DNA of 64,000 bases, taken from the NCBI RefSeq assembly GCF_900099965.1, contig NZ_FNDJ01000038.1, positions 1-64,000 on the forward strand, given 5' to 3'. This DNA is from Nonomuraea jiangxiensis (GTDB lineage Bacteria; Actinomycetota; Actinomycetes; Streptosporangiales; Streptosporangiaceae). Both the position numbers and the translations under genes were made by a program. This document shows positions 15,165 to 23,087 of this stretch, piece by piece (position 1 is the first letter of the stretch; every line of letters begins with the position of its first letter). The notes under the pieces are model-generated. The model was given only the letters and a program-made list of their open reading frames with translations. It was not told the origin of the DNA and did no database searches.

Positions 15165-15784
15165 TGCGGCTGGCACAACTGTCCGTGGCCGACGAGCCGG
15201 CCAGGCCACGGAGGATGCAAGGGCGGGTCGGCTATGTCATGTTCCTCAGCCGGTGGATCCAGGCGCCGCTCTACCTGGGGCTGATCGTCGCCCAGGTGGT
15301 CTACGTGTGGCGGTTCATGGTGGAGCTGCTCCACCTGGTCCAGCTCGGGTTCGGCGGCACGCCGCCGGAGACCACCGTCATGCTGATCGTCCTCGGCCTC
15401 GTGGACGTGGTGATGATCTCCAACCTGCTCATCATGGTCATCATCGGCGGCTACGAGACGTTCGTGTCGCGGCTGCGCATCGAGGGCCACCCCGACCAGC
15501 CGCAGTGGCTTTCGCACGTCAACGCCAACGTGCTCAAGGTCAAGCTGGCCATGGCGATCATCGGCATCTCGTCCATCCATCTGCTCCAGATCTTCATCAA
15601 CGCGTCCCGACCGGCCGTCACCGACAGAGAGCTCATATGGAAAACACTCATCCACCTGACCTTCGTGGTCTCGGCGCTGGCGCTGGCGCTCATCGACCGG
15701 ATCATGGCGGGCGGCCGGCCGCTCCAGGGCACCGGCCGCAACGAGCACTCCTCCAACCTGCACCCGGAGCGCGCCGCCGCCTAG
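15164..15784 (+). CDS. UPF0114 (TIGR00645/YqhA-like) membrane protein
   Basis: An integral membrane protein of the UPF0114 family (E. coli YqhA type, function unknown). Recognised from SRWIQAPLYLGLIVAQVVY, IVLGLVDVVMISNLLIMVIIGGYETFVSRL, KVKLAMAIIGISSIHLLQIF and LIHLTFVVSALALALIDRIM, i.e. four membrane segments in the family order. The start is uncertain. GTG 15164 overlaps the stop of the small upstream gene (206 aa). ATG 15215 gives 189 aa and an N-terminus closer to YqhA, but its GGAGG abuts the ATG with no spacing. The C-terminal tail is short and hydrophilic. Confidence 0.85.
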   Translation: MRLAQLSVADEPARPRRMQGRVGYVMFLSRWIQAPLYLGLIVAQVVYVWRFMVELLHLVQLGFGGTPPETTVMLIVLGLVDVVMISNLLIMVIIGGYETFVSRLRIEGHPDQPQWLSHVNANVLKVKLAMAIIGISSIHLLQIFINASRPAVTDRELIWKTLIHLTFVVSALALALIDRIMAGGRPLQGTGRNEHSSNLHPERAAA

Positions 15785-15827
15785 CCTCGCCGCATCGCCG
15801 GACCATCGCGACGGGGTGGGGCCTGTG

Positions 15828-16136
15828 ATGCGGGCGAGAGGGGTCACGGTGCTGATGGTGATCGCGGCGGCGTTGTTCCCCGGCACCGCCGCGTACGCCG
15901 CCAACCCGCCCCCTGAACCCCCCGAGGCCGCCGAGCCGGCAGAACCGGCCGAGCCCGCCGAACCGGCCGCCGCGCAGGGTCCGACGCCGCTCATCGGCAA
16001 CGTGACCATCTTCAACGATGAGATCGTCGAGCCCGTGTCACTGCCCGTCAGCACGTGCGGCGGCCTGCTGCCGCTGCTCAGCAAGGCCCCCAGCACGTGT
16101 AAGGACACTTCACGCGTGTCGGACGACGACGCGTGA
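15828..16136 (+). CDS. Secreted Pro/Glu/Ala-repeat small protein
   Basis: A 102-residue exported protein. Residues 1-25 form a signal peptide (RARGVTVLMVIAAALFPGTAAYA). Then comes a Pro-Glu-Ala repeat (EPAEPAEPAEPA, residues ~30-48), likely extended and wall-spanning, followed by a compact C-terminal region (IGNVTIFNDEIVEPVSLPVSTCGGLLPLL...STCKDTS) with two Cys. No known family. The ATG at 15828 is preferred to a GTG 12 bp upstream because GGGGTGGGG precedes it. It follows the UPF0114 gene by 43 bp. Confidence 0.65.
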   Translation: MRARGVTVLMVIAAALFPGTAAYAANPPPEPPEAAEPAEPAEPAEPAAAQGPTPLIGNVTIFNDEIVEPVSLPVSTCGGLLPLLSKAPSTCKDTSRVSDDDA

Positions 16137-16144
16137 GGCCGTAC

Positions 16145-16173
16145 GTGCCCGTCCTCCCCCGGCGGGCGGGCAC
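16145..16173. terminator. Convergent-gene hairpin
   Basis: GTGCCCG (16145-16151) and CGGGCAC (16167-16173) form a 7-bp stem with a 15-base C/G-rich loop, between the convergent secreted-protein and HAD genes. Confidence 0.5.
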
Positions 16174-16179
16174 CACGGA

Positions 16180-16974
16180 TCAGCCGTAGAGGCGCTCCAG
16201 CACCGCCGCCACGCCGTCCTCGTCGTTGGAGAGCGTTCGGTGCTCGGTCGCCGCCAGCACCAGGTGGTGCGCGTTGGCCATGGCGTACCCCCTGCCCGCG
16301 AAGGCGAGCACGGCCACGTCGTTCGGCATGTCGCCGAAGGCCACCACCTCCTCCGGCGCGATCCCTCGTTCCTGGCAGAGCCAGTCGAGCGCGCCCGCCT
16401 TGGTCACCCCGGGCGCGCTGATCTCCAGCACCCCGGTCACGCCGGAGTGCGTGACCTCGGCCTGGCCCTCGATCGCCGCCACGGCCGCCGTGTACATCTC
16501 GTCCGCCGTGTGCGTCTTCGACAGGACGAGCAGTTTGACGATGGGCTCACCCGCTTCGAACACGGAGCTCACCTCGCGGTGGTAGGCCAGGTCGTGGGTG
16601 ACCCGCCGGGTGTAGGCGGGTTCGGTGAGCACGTTCCTGCCGGTCTCGGCGGCCAGGCCGATTCCGGGCAGGGCCGCGGCGAGCAGGGTGGCGACCTTCC
16701 TGGCCGCCGCCGGTTCGAGCGGGAGGCTGCGGATGATCTCGTCGGTGGCCAGGTCGTACACGATGGCGCCGTTGCTGCAGATCACGGTGCCCGTGACGCC
16801 CGCCAGCCCGGCGATCGTACGGGCGGTGCGCGGGGGTCTGGCGGTGACGAAGACGATCTCGGCTCCGGCCTCGCGGGCCCTGCGGAGCGCGTTCGTGGTG
16901 CGGGGGGTGATGGTGCCGGTGGAGGTGAGGAGGGTGCCGTCAAGATCGGTGGCCACGATGCGAGGAGAGGTCAC
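16180..16974 (-). CDS. Cof-type HAD-IIB phosphatase
   Basis: A 264-residue Cof/YbiV-type HAD phosphatase acting on small phosphorylated metabolites (often sugar phosphates or FMN-like compounds). Motif I is VATDLDGTLL (catalytic Asp10 and Asp12 region), motif II is VFVTARPP, the Lys of motif III lies in VTKAGALDWLC, and motif IV is VVAFGDMPNDVAVLAFAGRGYAMANA. The C2B cap spans residues ~85-185. Monocistronic, with 47 bp to the next leftward gene upstream. The exact substrate cannot be read from sequence. Confidence 0.88.
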   Translation of the reverse strand: MTSPRIVATDLDGTLLTSTGTITPRTTNALRRAREAGAEIVFVTARPPRTARTIAGLAGVTGTVICSNGAIVYDLATDEIIRSLPLEPAAARKVATLLAAALPGIGLAAETGRNVLTEPAYTRRVTHDLAYHREVSSVFEAGEPIVKLLVLSKTHTADEMYTAAVAAIEGQAEVTHSGVTGVLEISAPGVTKAGALDWLCQERGIAPEEVVAFGDMPNDVAVLAFAGRGYAMANAHHLVLAATEHRTLSNDEDGVAAVLERLYG

Positions 16975-17021
16975 AGTCGCCGATTATCTCCATGGGGTGA
17001 CCGCCGCTCTTCACCCGCCCC

Positions 17022-17498
17022 TCAGAGGCGCAGTTCCGGCGGGAGGACGGTGGAGGCGTTCAGTAGTTCCAGGCCCAGAAGCTCTCCCGAGTCCGCGTAG
17101 TCAAGCAGGACGTTGTCCGCTTCGACCTGCCGGATCGCCTCTCCTGGCACCATTTCATGCTTCATCGCGACATAGGCGATATCTCGCACCGAGTCGACGG
17201 TCACGTACACCGTCCGCGCCCGCTGCCCCGACGGCAGCTCGTCCCAGCTCAGCAGCCCCTCCCTGGCCTCGTGGGAGCCGGCCAGCGCGGCCCGCACCAT
17301 GACCATCGCGAGCTCGATCGCCTCCAGCGAGTCGAACCCGGTCACCTTCCGTTCGTGCTCCCATCCGTCGAGCCCGTCGATCCGGTAGGGGCACGACCAC
17401 TCGCCCGTCGGCTCCTCGTAAGGCACGCCGATCGTGGCCACGACGTCACGTGGCGGATCGGTGCGGAGCATCAGCACCCGATGGGCTATCTCGTACAT
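17022..17498 (-). CDS. DUF6968/DUF2283-like two-part protein
   Basis: A 158-residue soluble protein. The N-terminal ~90 residues resemble the DUF6968 type (IAHRVLMLRTDPPRDVVATIGVPYEEPTGEWSCPYRIDGLDG, then FDSLEAIELAMVMVRAAL). The last ~45 resemble DUF2283 (EADNVLLDYADSGELLGLELLNAS). The joined arrangement is not something I can name. The open frame reaches further upstream, but ATG 17498 begins at the family N-terminus. It diverges from pyrF across 152 bp. Confidence 0.65.
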   Translation of the reverse strand: MYEIAHRVLMLRTDPPRDVVATIGVPYEEPTGEWSCPYRIDGLDGWEHERKVTGFDSLEAIELAMVMVRAALAGSHEAREGLLSWDELPSGQRARTVYVTVDSVRDIAYVAMKHEMVPGEAIRQVEADNVLLDYADSGELLGLELLNASTVLPPELRL

Positions 17499-17650
17499 GT
17501 CTGCTGAACTACCCCTCCGGCCACTCAGGGAAGACTCTGGCCGGCACCGGTTCGGCCGTGGAGGGCTCCGTCCCATATCGTCACGGACCAAACATTTCTG
17601 TCTTGGGCCGCCGGGAGCTAGTCTGCGTACGGTCGTAAGGGGGCCTTGAG

Positions 17651-18475
17651 ATGAATGACTCATTCGCGACGCGCTTGAGAGCCAGGCTCGACAAGTGCGG
17701 ACCACTGTGTGTGGGCATCGATCCGAGCCCGGCGCTGTTAGCCGCCTGGGGGCTGGACGACTCGCCCACCGCCCTGGAACGCTTCAGCCGTACGGTCGTG
17801 GACGCGGTGCACGACGTGGCCGCCATGGTCAAACCGCAGTCGGCCTTCTACGAGCGCTGGGGCAGCCGCGGCATGGCGGTCCTGGAGAGCACCATCGCCG
17901 ATCTGCGCGAGGCCGGGGCGATGGTGCTGCTGGACGTCAAGCGCGGTGACATCGGCAGCACGATGGCCGCCTACGCCGAGGCCTACCTCGACAAGGGCAG
18001 CCCGCTGGCGGCGGACGCCGTGACCCTGAGCCCGTACCTCGGGTTCGGGTCGCTGGAAGGGGCGATCACCTCGGCCATGGTCAACGACGCGGGCGTGTTC
18101 GTGCTGGCCCGCACCTCCAACCCGGAGGCGGCGCCGTTGCAGCGGCTGGTCGCCGACCAGGTGCTGGCCGGGGCCGGCGCGGCGAACGCGGGCCACACGC
18201 CGTTCGGGCCGGTCGGGGTGGTCATGGGTGCCACGCTGCCCGCGCTGGAGCACTCGCTGGCCGACCTCAACGGGCCCGTCCTGGCGCCGGGGATGGGCGC
18301 CCAGGGCGCCTCGCCGGCCGACGTGGCGCGGCTGTTCGGGTCCGTACGGCACCTGGTCCTCCCCTCGGTGTCCAGGGAGGTGCTGGCCGATCCCGTGCGC
18401 CTGCGCGCCCGTGCCCTGACCTACCGCGACGAGTGCGCCGCCCTCCTGGCGCCCAGGGCCGCCGCTCAGAAGTGA
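17651..18475 (+). CDS. pyrF: Orotidine 5'-phosphate decarboxylase
   Basis: A 274-residue OMP decarboxylase (actinobacterial type 2), last step of de novo UMP synthesis. Visible: LCVGIDPSPALLAAWGL, AAMVKPQSAFYERWGSRG, the catalytic VLLDVKRGDIGSTMAAYAEAYL (Lys97 with its Asp partners), VTLSPYLGFGSLE and FVLARTSNPEA, and the phosphate-binding LAPGMGAQG region. In most actinomycetes pyrF ends the pyr operon and is followed by mihF and gmk; here it stands alone, overlapping tail-to-tail by 10 bp with the nucleotidyltransferase gene, while an IHF gene lies 28 kb away. Start ATG 17651. Confidence 0.93.
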   Translation: MNDSFATRLRARLDKCGPLCVGIDPSPALLAAWGLDDSPTALERFSRTVVDAVHDVAAMVKPQSAFYERWGSRGMAVLESTIADLREAGAMVLLDVKRGDIGSTMAAYAEAYLDKGSPLAADAVTLSPYLGFGSLEGAITSAMVNDAGVFVLARTSNPEAAPLQRLVADQVLAGAGAANAGHTPFGPVGVVMGATLPALEHSLADLNGPVLAPGMGAQGASPADVARLFGSVRHLVLPSVSREVLADPVRLRARALTYRDECAALLAPRAAAQK

Positions 18476-18969
18476 GTGGCGATCCCGAACGCCTCGCGTA
18501 GCCGCGCCATGTCGTGCAGGTCGCGTGCCCTGGGCCGGTAGCCCCGATGGAAGTCCACCTGCTGGGCCACCGACAGGCAGGGCACCGGCACGCCCTCGAT
18601 CACGCCGGTGACGAAGGCGTGCGCCGGGTAGGTGAACGCGCCGCCCGCGTCGTCGAGGCGCTGGATCGCGGACCCGTCGGCGGCGAACAGCAGCGGGTGC
18701 AGGTCGAGCTCGTGGCCGTGGGCGTCGGCCATGACGAAGCGGGCGGGGCGGCCCGGCACGACGCCTTCGCGCTCGGCGTAGCCGGCGGCCGCCAGCGTGG
18801 CGATCACCGTGGGCTCCTGCTCGACACGATGCAGGAGGTCGAGGTCGGCGTGCTCGCGGGTGACGCGGCCGACGAGCGCGTCGATCCCCCAGCCGCCGGC
18901 CGTCCAGACCTCGCACCCCGCCGCCCGCAGCACTTCCAGCACGTGCAGGACCGTCTCCGCAGCGAACAC
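18466..18969 (-). CDS. Aminoglycoside/lincosamide nucleotidyltransferase-like protein
   Basis: A 167-residue minimal nucleotidyltransferase of the LinA/ANT(2'')-like group. It has the GG-W-G-x-D-A core (TAGGWGIDALVGRVTREHADLDLL, residues ~22-45, with the DxD metal pair), HELDLHPLLF for the third acidic residue, and a C-terminal RPRARDLHDMARL segment. Relatives include lincosamide and aminoglycoside adenylyltransferases, but many chromosomal homologues have no known resistance role. Start GTG 18969, with only a weak ribosome site. The same frame is open upstream into a leuA remnant, so an in-frame fused start cannot be excluded. It overlaps pyrF by 10 bp tail-to-tail. Confidence 0.75.
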   Translation of the reverse strand: MFAAETVLHVLEVLRAAGCEVWTAGGWGIDALVGRVTREHADLDLLHRVEQEPTVIATLAAAGYAEREGVVPGRPARFVMADAHGHELDLHPLLFAADGSAIQRLDDAGGAFTYPAHAFVTGVIEGVPVPCLSVAQQVDFHRGYRPRARDLHDMARLREAFGIATHF

Positions 18970-19029
18970 CCTGCCGATCCTACGAGGTACGGATCTTACG
19001 GCGTGCCGGGCTCGCGGTTCACGGCGGCG

Positions 19030-19494
19030 AGCACCGCGCACCGAGGCCGTCAGAACGGAGGTGTCCAGGGCCGCGCCCCACCGGGTGTGGCCGCCGGCAC
19101 GCGCCTCCACGTAGGCGATGGCCTGGCTACCCTGCCCCGGACCCAGGGCGTGCTCGGCGTAGTGCAGGATGTCGACGTCGATCCCGGCGGCGGCCAGGGC
19201 CGCGGTCAGCGGGTACGGCACGTCCCACGGCGCCTGCTCAGGCGGCACGCCGAGATCGGCGGCCCGCTTGGCGTGGTGGGCCAGGCCCTTGGAGATGGCG
19301 TCCTGGTGGGTGCCGGAGAAGGCGGTGTAGACGAGGTCCCCGGCGTACGGGTGGCGGTCGGGCACCGGCAGGCGGTTGCGGTGCTCGACGGTGCGGCGGA
19401 TCCCGTCGATGTCGGAGAGGTCGAGCATCGGGTCGACGCCCTGGGAGTACAGGTTGAGGGCGAGGGTCACCAGGTCCACGTTGCCGGTCCGCAT
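19030..19494 (-). pseudogene. Remnant of 2-isopropylmalate synthase (leuA)
   Basis: Reading leftward, about 154 residues match LeuA in two blocks. The first is the end of the catalytic barrel and linker (RTGNVDLVTLALNLYSQG, DLSDIDGIRRTVEHRNRLPV, GDLVYTAFSGTHQDAISKGL, ending WDVPY). The second is the C-terminal regulatory domain (ILHYAEHALGPG, QAIAYVEA, WGAALDTSVLTASVRGA). Roughly 110-130 residues between them are missing, and everything before RTGNV is absent, including the catalytic HDD/HxH barrel. The join is in frame. It cannot be an active synthase. A complete leuA must lie elsewhere if the organism makes leucine. Confidence 0.8.
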
Positions 19495-19668
19495 GATGGT
19501 CGAGATCCAGGCCGCCCGGCTGGCGGCGGAGCGGCGTACGGAGGGGGACGTGGCGGCCCTGGAGTCCGCCCTGACGGCCCGGGCGGCGGCGACGCGACGG
19601 CGGCCGGCGACATCCTCCAGGCGGAGATGAGCCAGACCCTCACCCTCCTCCGCGACCGCCGGACGTGA
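19493..19668 (+). pseudogene. Remnant of a GntR/FadR (FCD-domain) regulator
   Basis: Rightward from 19493, a stretch VEIQAARLAAERRTEGDVAALESAL resembles the start of an FCD effector domain. A frame change then gives GDILQAEMSQTLTLLRD, like the usual FCD C-terminal helix, ending at a stop at 19668. About 90 residues of the domain and the whole DNA-binding part are absent. The piece abuts the leuA remnant head-to-head. It is short, so the assignment is tentative. Confidence 0.4.
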
Positions 19669-19767
19669 CGCCCCCCGCACGCCGGCACGGGGTCCTCCGA
19701 ATGGAGGATGCCGGGACGACGCGATGGACGATGCCGCGCGACCGGCCCCGGCGGGAGGCTCAAAGGC

Positions 19768-20481
19768 ATGGAAACCATCGAGGTGAGAGACCTCCGCAAG
19801 ACGTACGGCGACACGCACGCCGTGGACGGTGTGACGTTCACGGTCCACTCCGGCGAGACGTTCGGGATCGTCGGCCACAACGGCGCGGGCAAGACCACGA
19901 CCGTGGAGTGCCTGATCGGGCTCAAGCGGCCCGACGCGGGCACGGTGCGGGTGCTCGGCGAGGACCCGGCGCAGCGGCGGCGGGCCCTGGCCCAGCGGAT
20001 CGGGGCGCAGCTCCAGGACAGCTCGCTGCCGGAGCGGCTCAAGGTCGCAGAGGCGCTGCGCCTGTTCGGCCGCTTCTACCGCGAGCCGGCCGGCTGGCGC
20101 GAGGTGATGGCGCGCTGGGGCCTGGAGTCGCTGGCCGGGAAGGCGTTCGGCGACCTGTCCGGCGGGCAGCGGCAGCGGCTGATGCTCGCGCTGGCCCTGG
20201 TGGGCGACCCCGAGGTGGTCGTGCTCGACGAGCTGACCACGGGCCTGGACCCGGTCGCGCGCCGGGAGACGTGGCGGCTGGTGAACGACCTGAAGGCGGC
20301 CGGTACCACCGTCGTACTGGTCAGCCACTACTTCGACGAAATGGAGGCGCTCTGCGACCGGGTCGCCGTCTTCGCCCGCGGCCGCGTCGTGGCCATGGGC
20401 TCCCCGGGCGAGATCATCGCTCGGACCGGAACCGCCTCCCTGGAAGAGGCGTACTTCGCGCTTGAGGGAGCCGGCCGATGA
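19768..20481 (+). CDS. ABC-type exporter ATP-binding protein
   Basis: A 237-residue ATPase of the drug/antibiotic exporter (DrrA/LnrL-like) type. Walker A is GHNGAGKTTT (residues ~33-42), the Q-loop is AQLQDSS, the signature is LSGGQRQRL, Walker B is VVVLDELTTGLDP, and the switch His is in LVSHYFDEME. I chose the ATG at 19768, with GGGAGG upstream, over an earlier in-frame ATG. It overlaps the permease gene by ATGA and is the first of four genes ending in a two-component system, an arrangement typical of envelope-stress or antimicrobial export modules. Confidence 0.9.
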   Translation: METIEVRDLRKTYGDTHAVDGVTFTVHSGETFGIVGHNGAGKTTTVECLIGLKRPDAGTVRVLGEDPAQRRRALAQRIGAQLQDSSLPERLKVAEALRLFGRFYREPAGWREVMARWGLESLAGKAFGDLSGGQRQRLMLALALVGDPEVVVLDELTTGLDPVARRETWRLVNDLKAAGTTVVLVSHYFDEMEALCDRVAVFARGRVVAMGSPGEIIARTGTASLEEAYFALEGAGR

Positions 20482-21167
20482 AGGCGTTCACCGCTCTGAC
20501 GAACACGGAGCTCAGGCTGCTGCTCCGCGATCCCGCCTCGATGTTCTTCATGACGGCCTTCCCGCTCATGCTGCTGGTGCTCAAGCGCGGCGACAGCGGC
20601 GCCGTGCCCGGTTACCTCGCGATGATCGCGGCCATCGGCGGGATGGGCGCCCTGCCGGGCGTCATCGCCTCCTACCGCGAGCGCAAGGTGCTCAAGCGGC
20701 TGGCGGTCACGCCGGTCACCCCCGTCATGCTGCTCGGCGCCCAGCTCGTGGCGCAGATCCTGGCGGGCCTGGGGGGCTCGGTGCTGCTGGTCGGGGTGTC
20801 GATCACGCTGTTCGACGGGGAACCGCCCGGGAACGTCCTGCTGCTGGCCGCGGCCTACCTGCTCTGCGCGGTGATGGTCTGCGCGCTCGGCTTCGTGATA
20901 GCCGCCCTCGTCCGTAACGCCAGGGGCGCGAACCTGGTCGGCATGCTGGTCATGTTCCCCATGATCTTCCTGTCGGGCGCGGCCGTGCCCAGGAAGGCAC
21001 TGCCCGACTCGCTGCGCCAGATCGGCGACTTCCTGCCGCTGACCCCGGCCGTGGAGGCCCTGGGCCACGGCTGGGCCGGCACCGCCGCGGTCTTCCCGTT
21101 CATGATCCTTGCGGGGATAATCGTGGCTGGCACGGCCACCGCCGCCGCGCTGTTCCGATGGGAGTGA
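20478..21167 (+). CDS. ABC-2 type exporter permease
   Basis: A 229-residue ABC-2 permease with about six membrane segments: one near residues 15-35, MIAAIGGMGALPGVIASYRERKVLKRL (a typical ABC-2 loop), LVAQILAGLGGSVLLVGVSI, VLLLAAAYLLCAVMVCALGFVIAAL, LVGMLVMFPMIFLSGAAVPRKALP, and the C-terminal FPFMILAGIIVAGTATAAALF. It pairs with the preceding ATPase (ATGA overlap) and lies four bases before the kinase start. One permease is enough for a homodimeric exporter. The substrate is unknown; relatives move antibiotics or lipopeptides. Confidence 0.88.
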   Translation: MKAFTALTNTELRLLLRDPASMFFMTAFPLMLLVLKRGDSGAVPGYLAMIAAIGGMGALPGVIASYRERKVLKRLAVTPVTPVMLLGAQLVAQILAGLGGSVLLVGVSITLFDGEPPGNVLLLAAAYLLCAVMVCALGFVIAALVRNARGANLVGMLVMFPMIFLSGAAVPRKALPDSLRQIGDFLPLTPAVEALGHGWAGTAAVFPFMILAGIIVAGTATAAALFRWE

Positions 21168-21171
21168 CGAA

Positions 21172-22257
21172 GTGAACGTCTGGGAGGCGCGCTGGCTGCG
21201 CGCCTTCCACCTGCTCTACCACGCCTGCCTGGCGCTCGGCCTGATCCTCTCGCTCGGCGAGCCGTCCGGCCCCGGCCCGGCGGCGCTGGGGATCCTCGCG
21301 GTGATGGCCGCCTGGCACTGGTTCTTCGTGGTACGCCGGCCGCACCTGCTCGGACGGCCCAACCCGATGGCCTTCCACCTGGTGGTGATCTGCGGCCTGT
21401 ACGCCGCCCTGGTGATGACCGACCGCTCCTTCGACGTGGTGATCTTCGGCCTGATGCCGCAGCCGTACCTCATGCTGGCCGGCCCCTGGTCCTACGTGGG
21501 GGCCGTGGCGACGGTGCTGACCACGTTCGTGGCCAGGGGGCACCTGGACAAGCCCGACGCCATCTGGCAGCTCGCCGGGAGCTCCGGACTGGTGCTGGCG
21601 ATCGGGCTGTTCGTGAACTACCTGACCAGGCAGAGCGAGCAGAACCGGGCGGTCGGGGTGCTGGAGGAGCGGGCGAGGCTGGCCAGGGAGATCCACGACA
21701 CCATCGCGCAGGGGTTGAGCGGGATCATCACCCAGCTGGAGGCGGCCGAGCAGGCGATGCCCGAGCTGGCAGCCGTACAGAAGAGGATCACGCTGGCCAA
21801 GGAGCTGGCGCGGGACAACCTGCAGGAGGCGCGGCGCTCCGTGGACGCGCTGCGGCCGCGGCCGCTCGCCGACGCGCGGCTCGACGCGGCGCTCGCGGAG
21901 GTGGCCGAGCGCTGGTCGCGCACGTCGGGGACGACGGCGACCGTGGCGGTGGAGGGCACGCCGCGACCCCTGGCCGGTGAGGTGGCGGCGGCGCTGCTGC
22001 GCGCGGCGCAGGAGGGCCTGTCGAACGTGGCCAAGCACGCCTCGGCGGACAGGGTGGCGATCACGCTGACCTACATGGAGGACGAAGTGACACTCGACGT
22101 GTACGACGACGGGAACGGCTTCGACCCGGCCGTGCCCCGCGCGGGCTACGGCCTGGCCGCGATGCGCGAGCGGGCCGGCACCGTGGGCGGCACACTGACG
22201 GTCGAGTCCGCGCCGGGAGAGGGGACGGCACTGTGCCTGCGCATCCCCTCCGTCTGA
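21172..22257 (+). CDS. Sensor histidine kinase (NarL/DesK type)
   Basis: A 361-residue kinase. Five to six membrane segments in residues 10-150 leave almost no outer sensor loop, as in intramembrane-sensing kinases linked to ABC exporters. The HisKA_3 dimerisation/phosphoacceptor helix is EERARLAREIHDTIAQGLSGIITQLEAAE (His175), and the HATPase domain includes ALLRAAQEGLSNVAKHA (N box), VYDDGNGFDP and GYGLAAMRERA. GTG start at 21172, four bases after the permease stop. It phosphorylates the regulator encoded by the overlapping next gene. Confidence 0.9.
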   Translation: MNVWEARWLRAFHLLYHACLALGLILSLGEPSGPGPAALGILAVMAAWHWFFVVRRPHLLGRPNPMAFHLVVICGLYAALVMTDRSFDVVIFGLMPQPYLMLAGPWSYVGAVATVLTTFVARGHLDKPDAIWQLAGSSGLVLAIGLFVNYLTRQSEQNRAVGVLEERARLAREIHDTIAQGLSGIITQLEAAEQAMPELAAVQKRITLAKELARDNLQEARRSVDALRPRPLADARLDAALAEVAERWSRTSGTTATVAVEGTPRPLAGEVAAALLRAAQEGLSNVAKHASADRVAITLTYMEDEVTLDVYDDGNGFDPAVPRAGYGLAAMRERAGTVGGTLTVESAPGEGTALCLRIPSV

Positions 22258-22856
22258 TGATCGTCGACGACCATCCGGTGGTCCGTGACGGGCTGCGTGG
22301 CATGTTCGAGCACGTGGCCGACATCGAGGTGGTGGCGGCGGTGGCCGACGGGTTCGAGGCGCTGGCGATGGCCCGGCGGGTGCGGCCGCACGTCGTCCTC
22401 ATGGACCTGCGCATGCCGGGGCTGGACGGGGTCGGCGCGATCGAGCGGCTCCGCGTGGACCATCCGGAGATCAAGGTGATCGTGCTCACCACCTATGACA
22501 CGGACGCGGACGTGACGCGGGCCATGGCCGCCGGGGTGGCGGGTTACCTGCTGAAGGACGCGCCGCGGGAGGAACTGCATCGCGCGGTCCGTACGGCGGC
22601 CGCCGGAGGAGCGGTGCTGGCCCCGTCGATCGCCTCCGCGCTCATCCGCGGGCCGGCGGCGCAGGACCCGAGCCCGCGCGAGCTGGAGGTGCTGCGCCTG
22701 GTCGCGCGCGGATCGGCGAACAAGGAGATCGCCCGGACCCTGCTGATCAGCGAGACGACGGTGAAGACGCATCTCAAGCACGTCTTCGCCAAGCTCGGCG
22801 TCGACACCCGGGCCGCGGCGGTCGTCGTGGCCATGGAACGCGGGCTCCTCTCCTGA
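22233..22856 (+). CDS. NarL-family response regulator
   Basis: A 207-residue response regulator. The receiver domain has the acidic pair in MIVDDHPVV, the phosphoacceptor Asp58 in VVLMDLRMPGLDG, Thr in VIVLTTYDTD and Lys in LLKDAP. The LuxR-type HTH is PSPRELEVLRLVARGSANKEIARTLLISETTVKTHLKHVFAKLGV (residues ~147-190). Start GTG 22233 lies 25 bp inside the kinase gene, so the pair is tightly coupled. It likely activates the four-gene exporter operon itself. Confidence 0.9.
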   Translation: MPAHPLRLMIVDDHPVVRDGLRGMFEHVADIEVVAAVADGFEALAMARRVRPHVVLMDLRMPGLDGVGAIERLRVDHPEIKVIVLTTYDTDADVTRAMAAGVAGYLLKDAPREELHRAVRTAAAGGAVLAPSIASALIRGPAAQDPSPRELEVLRLVARGSANKEIARTLLISETTVKTHLKHVFAKLGVDTRAAAVVVAMERGLLS

Positions 22857-23087
22857 GGTGGAGCGCCTGTACGGGGACGCGTCGGCGCGCCTTGTCCAGC
22901 TTGCCGACTCATCTCGGGTTGGCACGGGATGCAAAGAGGTTGTCATTGCTGGTCAACTATCGGCGTTTCGCTGTTGCCACAATGAGGGCGAATTCCGCAT
23001 ACCGGCAGCAGGTGGGTGACGATCTGTGCACGGCTTTCTGGAGTCCCGTCCGGATGGGTTGACCACCGCCTTACGGAAGGAAGCAGC

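Noticed and set aside
18970..20328. Nucleotidyltransferase read as a fusion with leuA-like residues upstream
   Set aside because: The frame is continuous, but the upstream part is a deleted leuA remnant and the nucleotidyltransferase fold begins only at GTG 18969; fusion is possible but unsupported.
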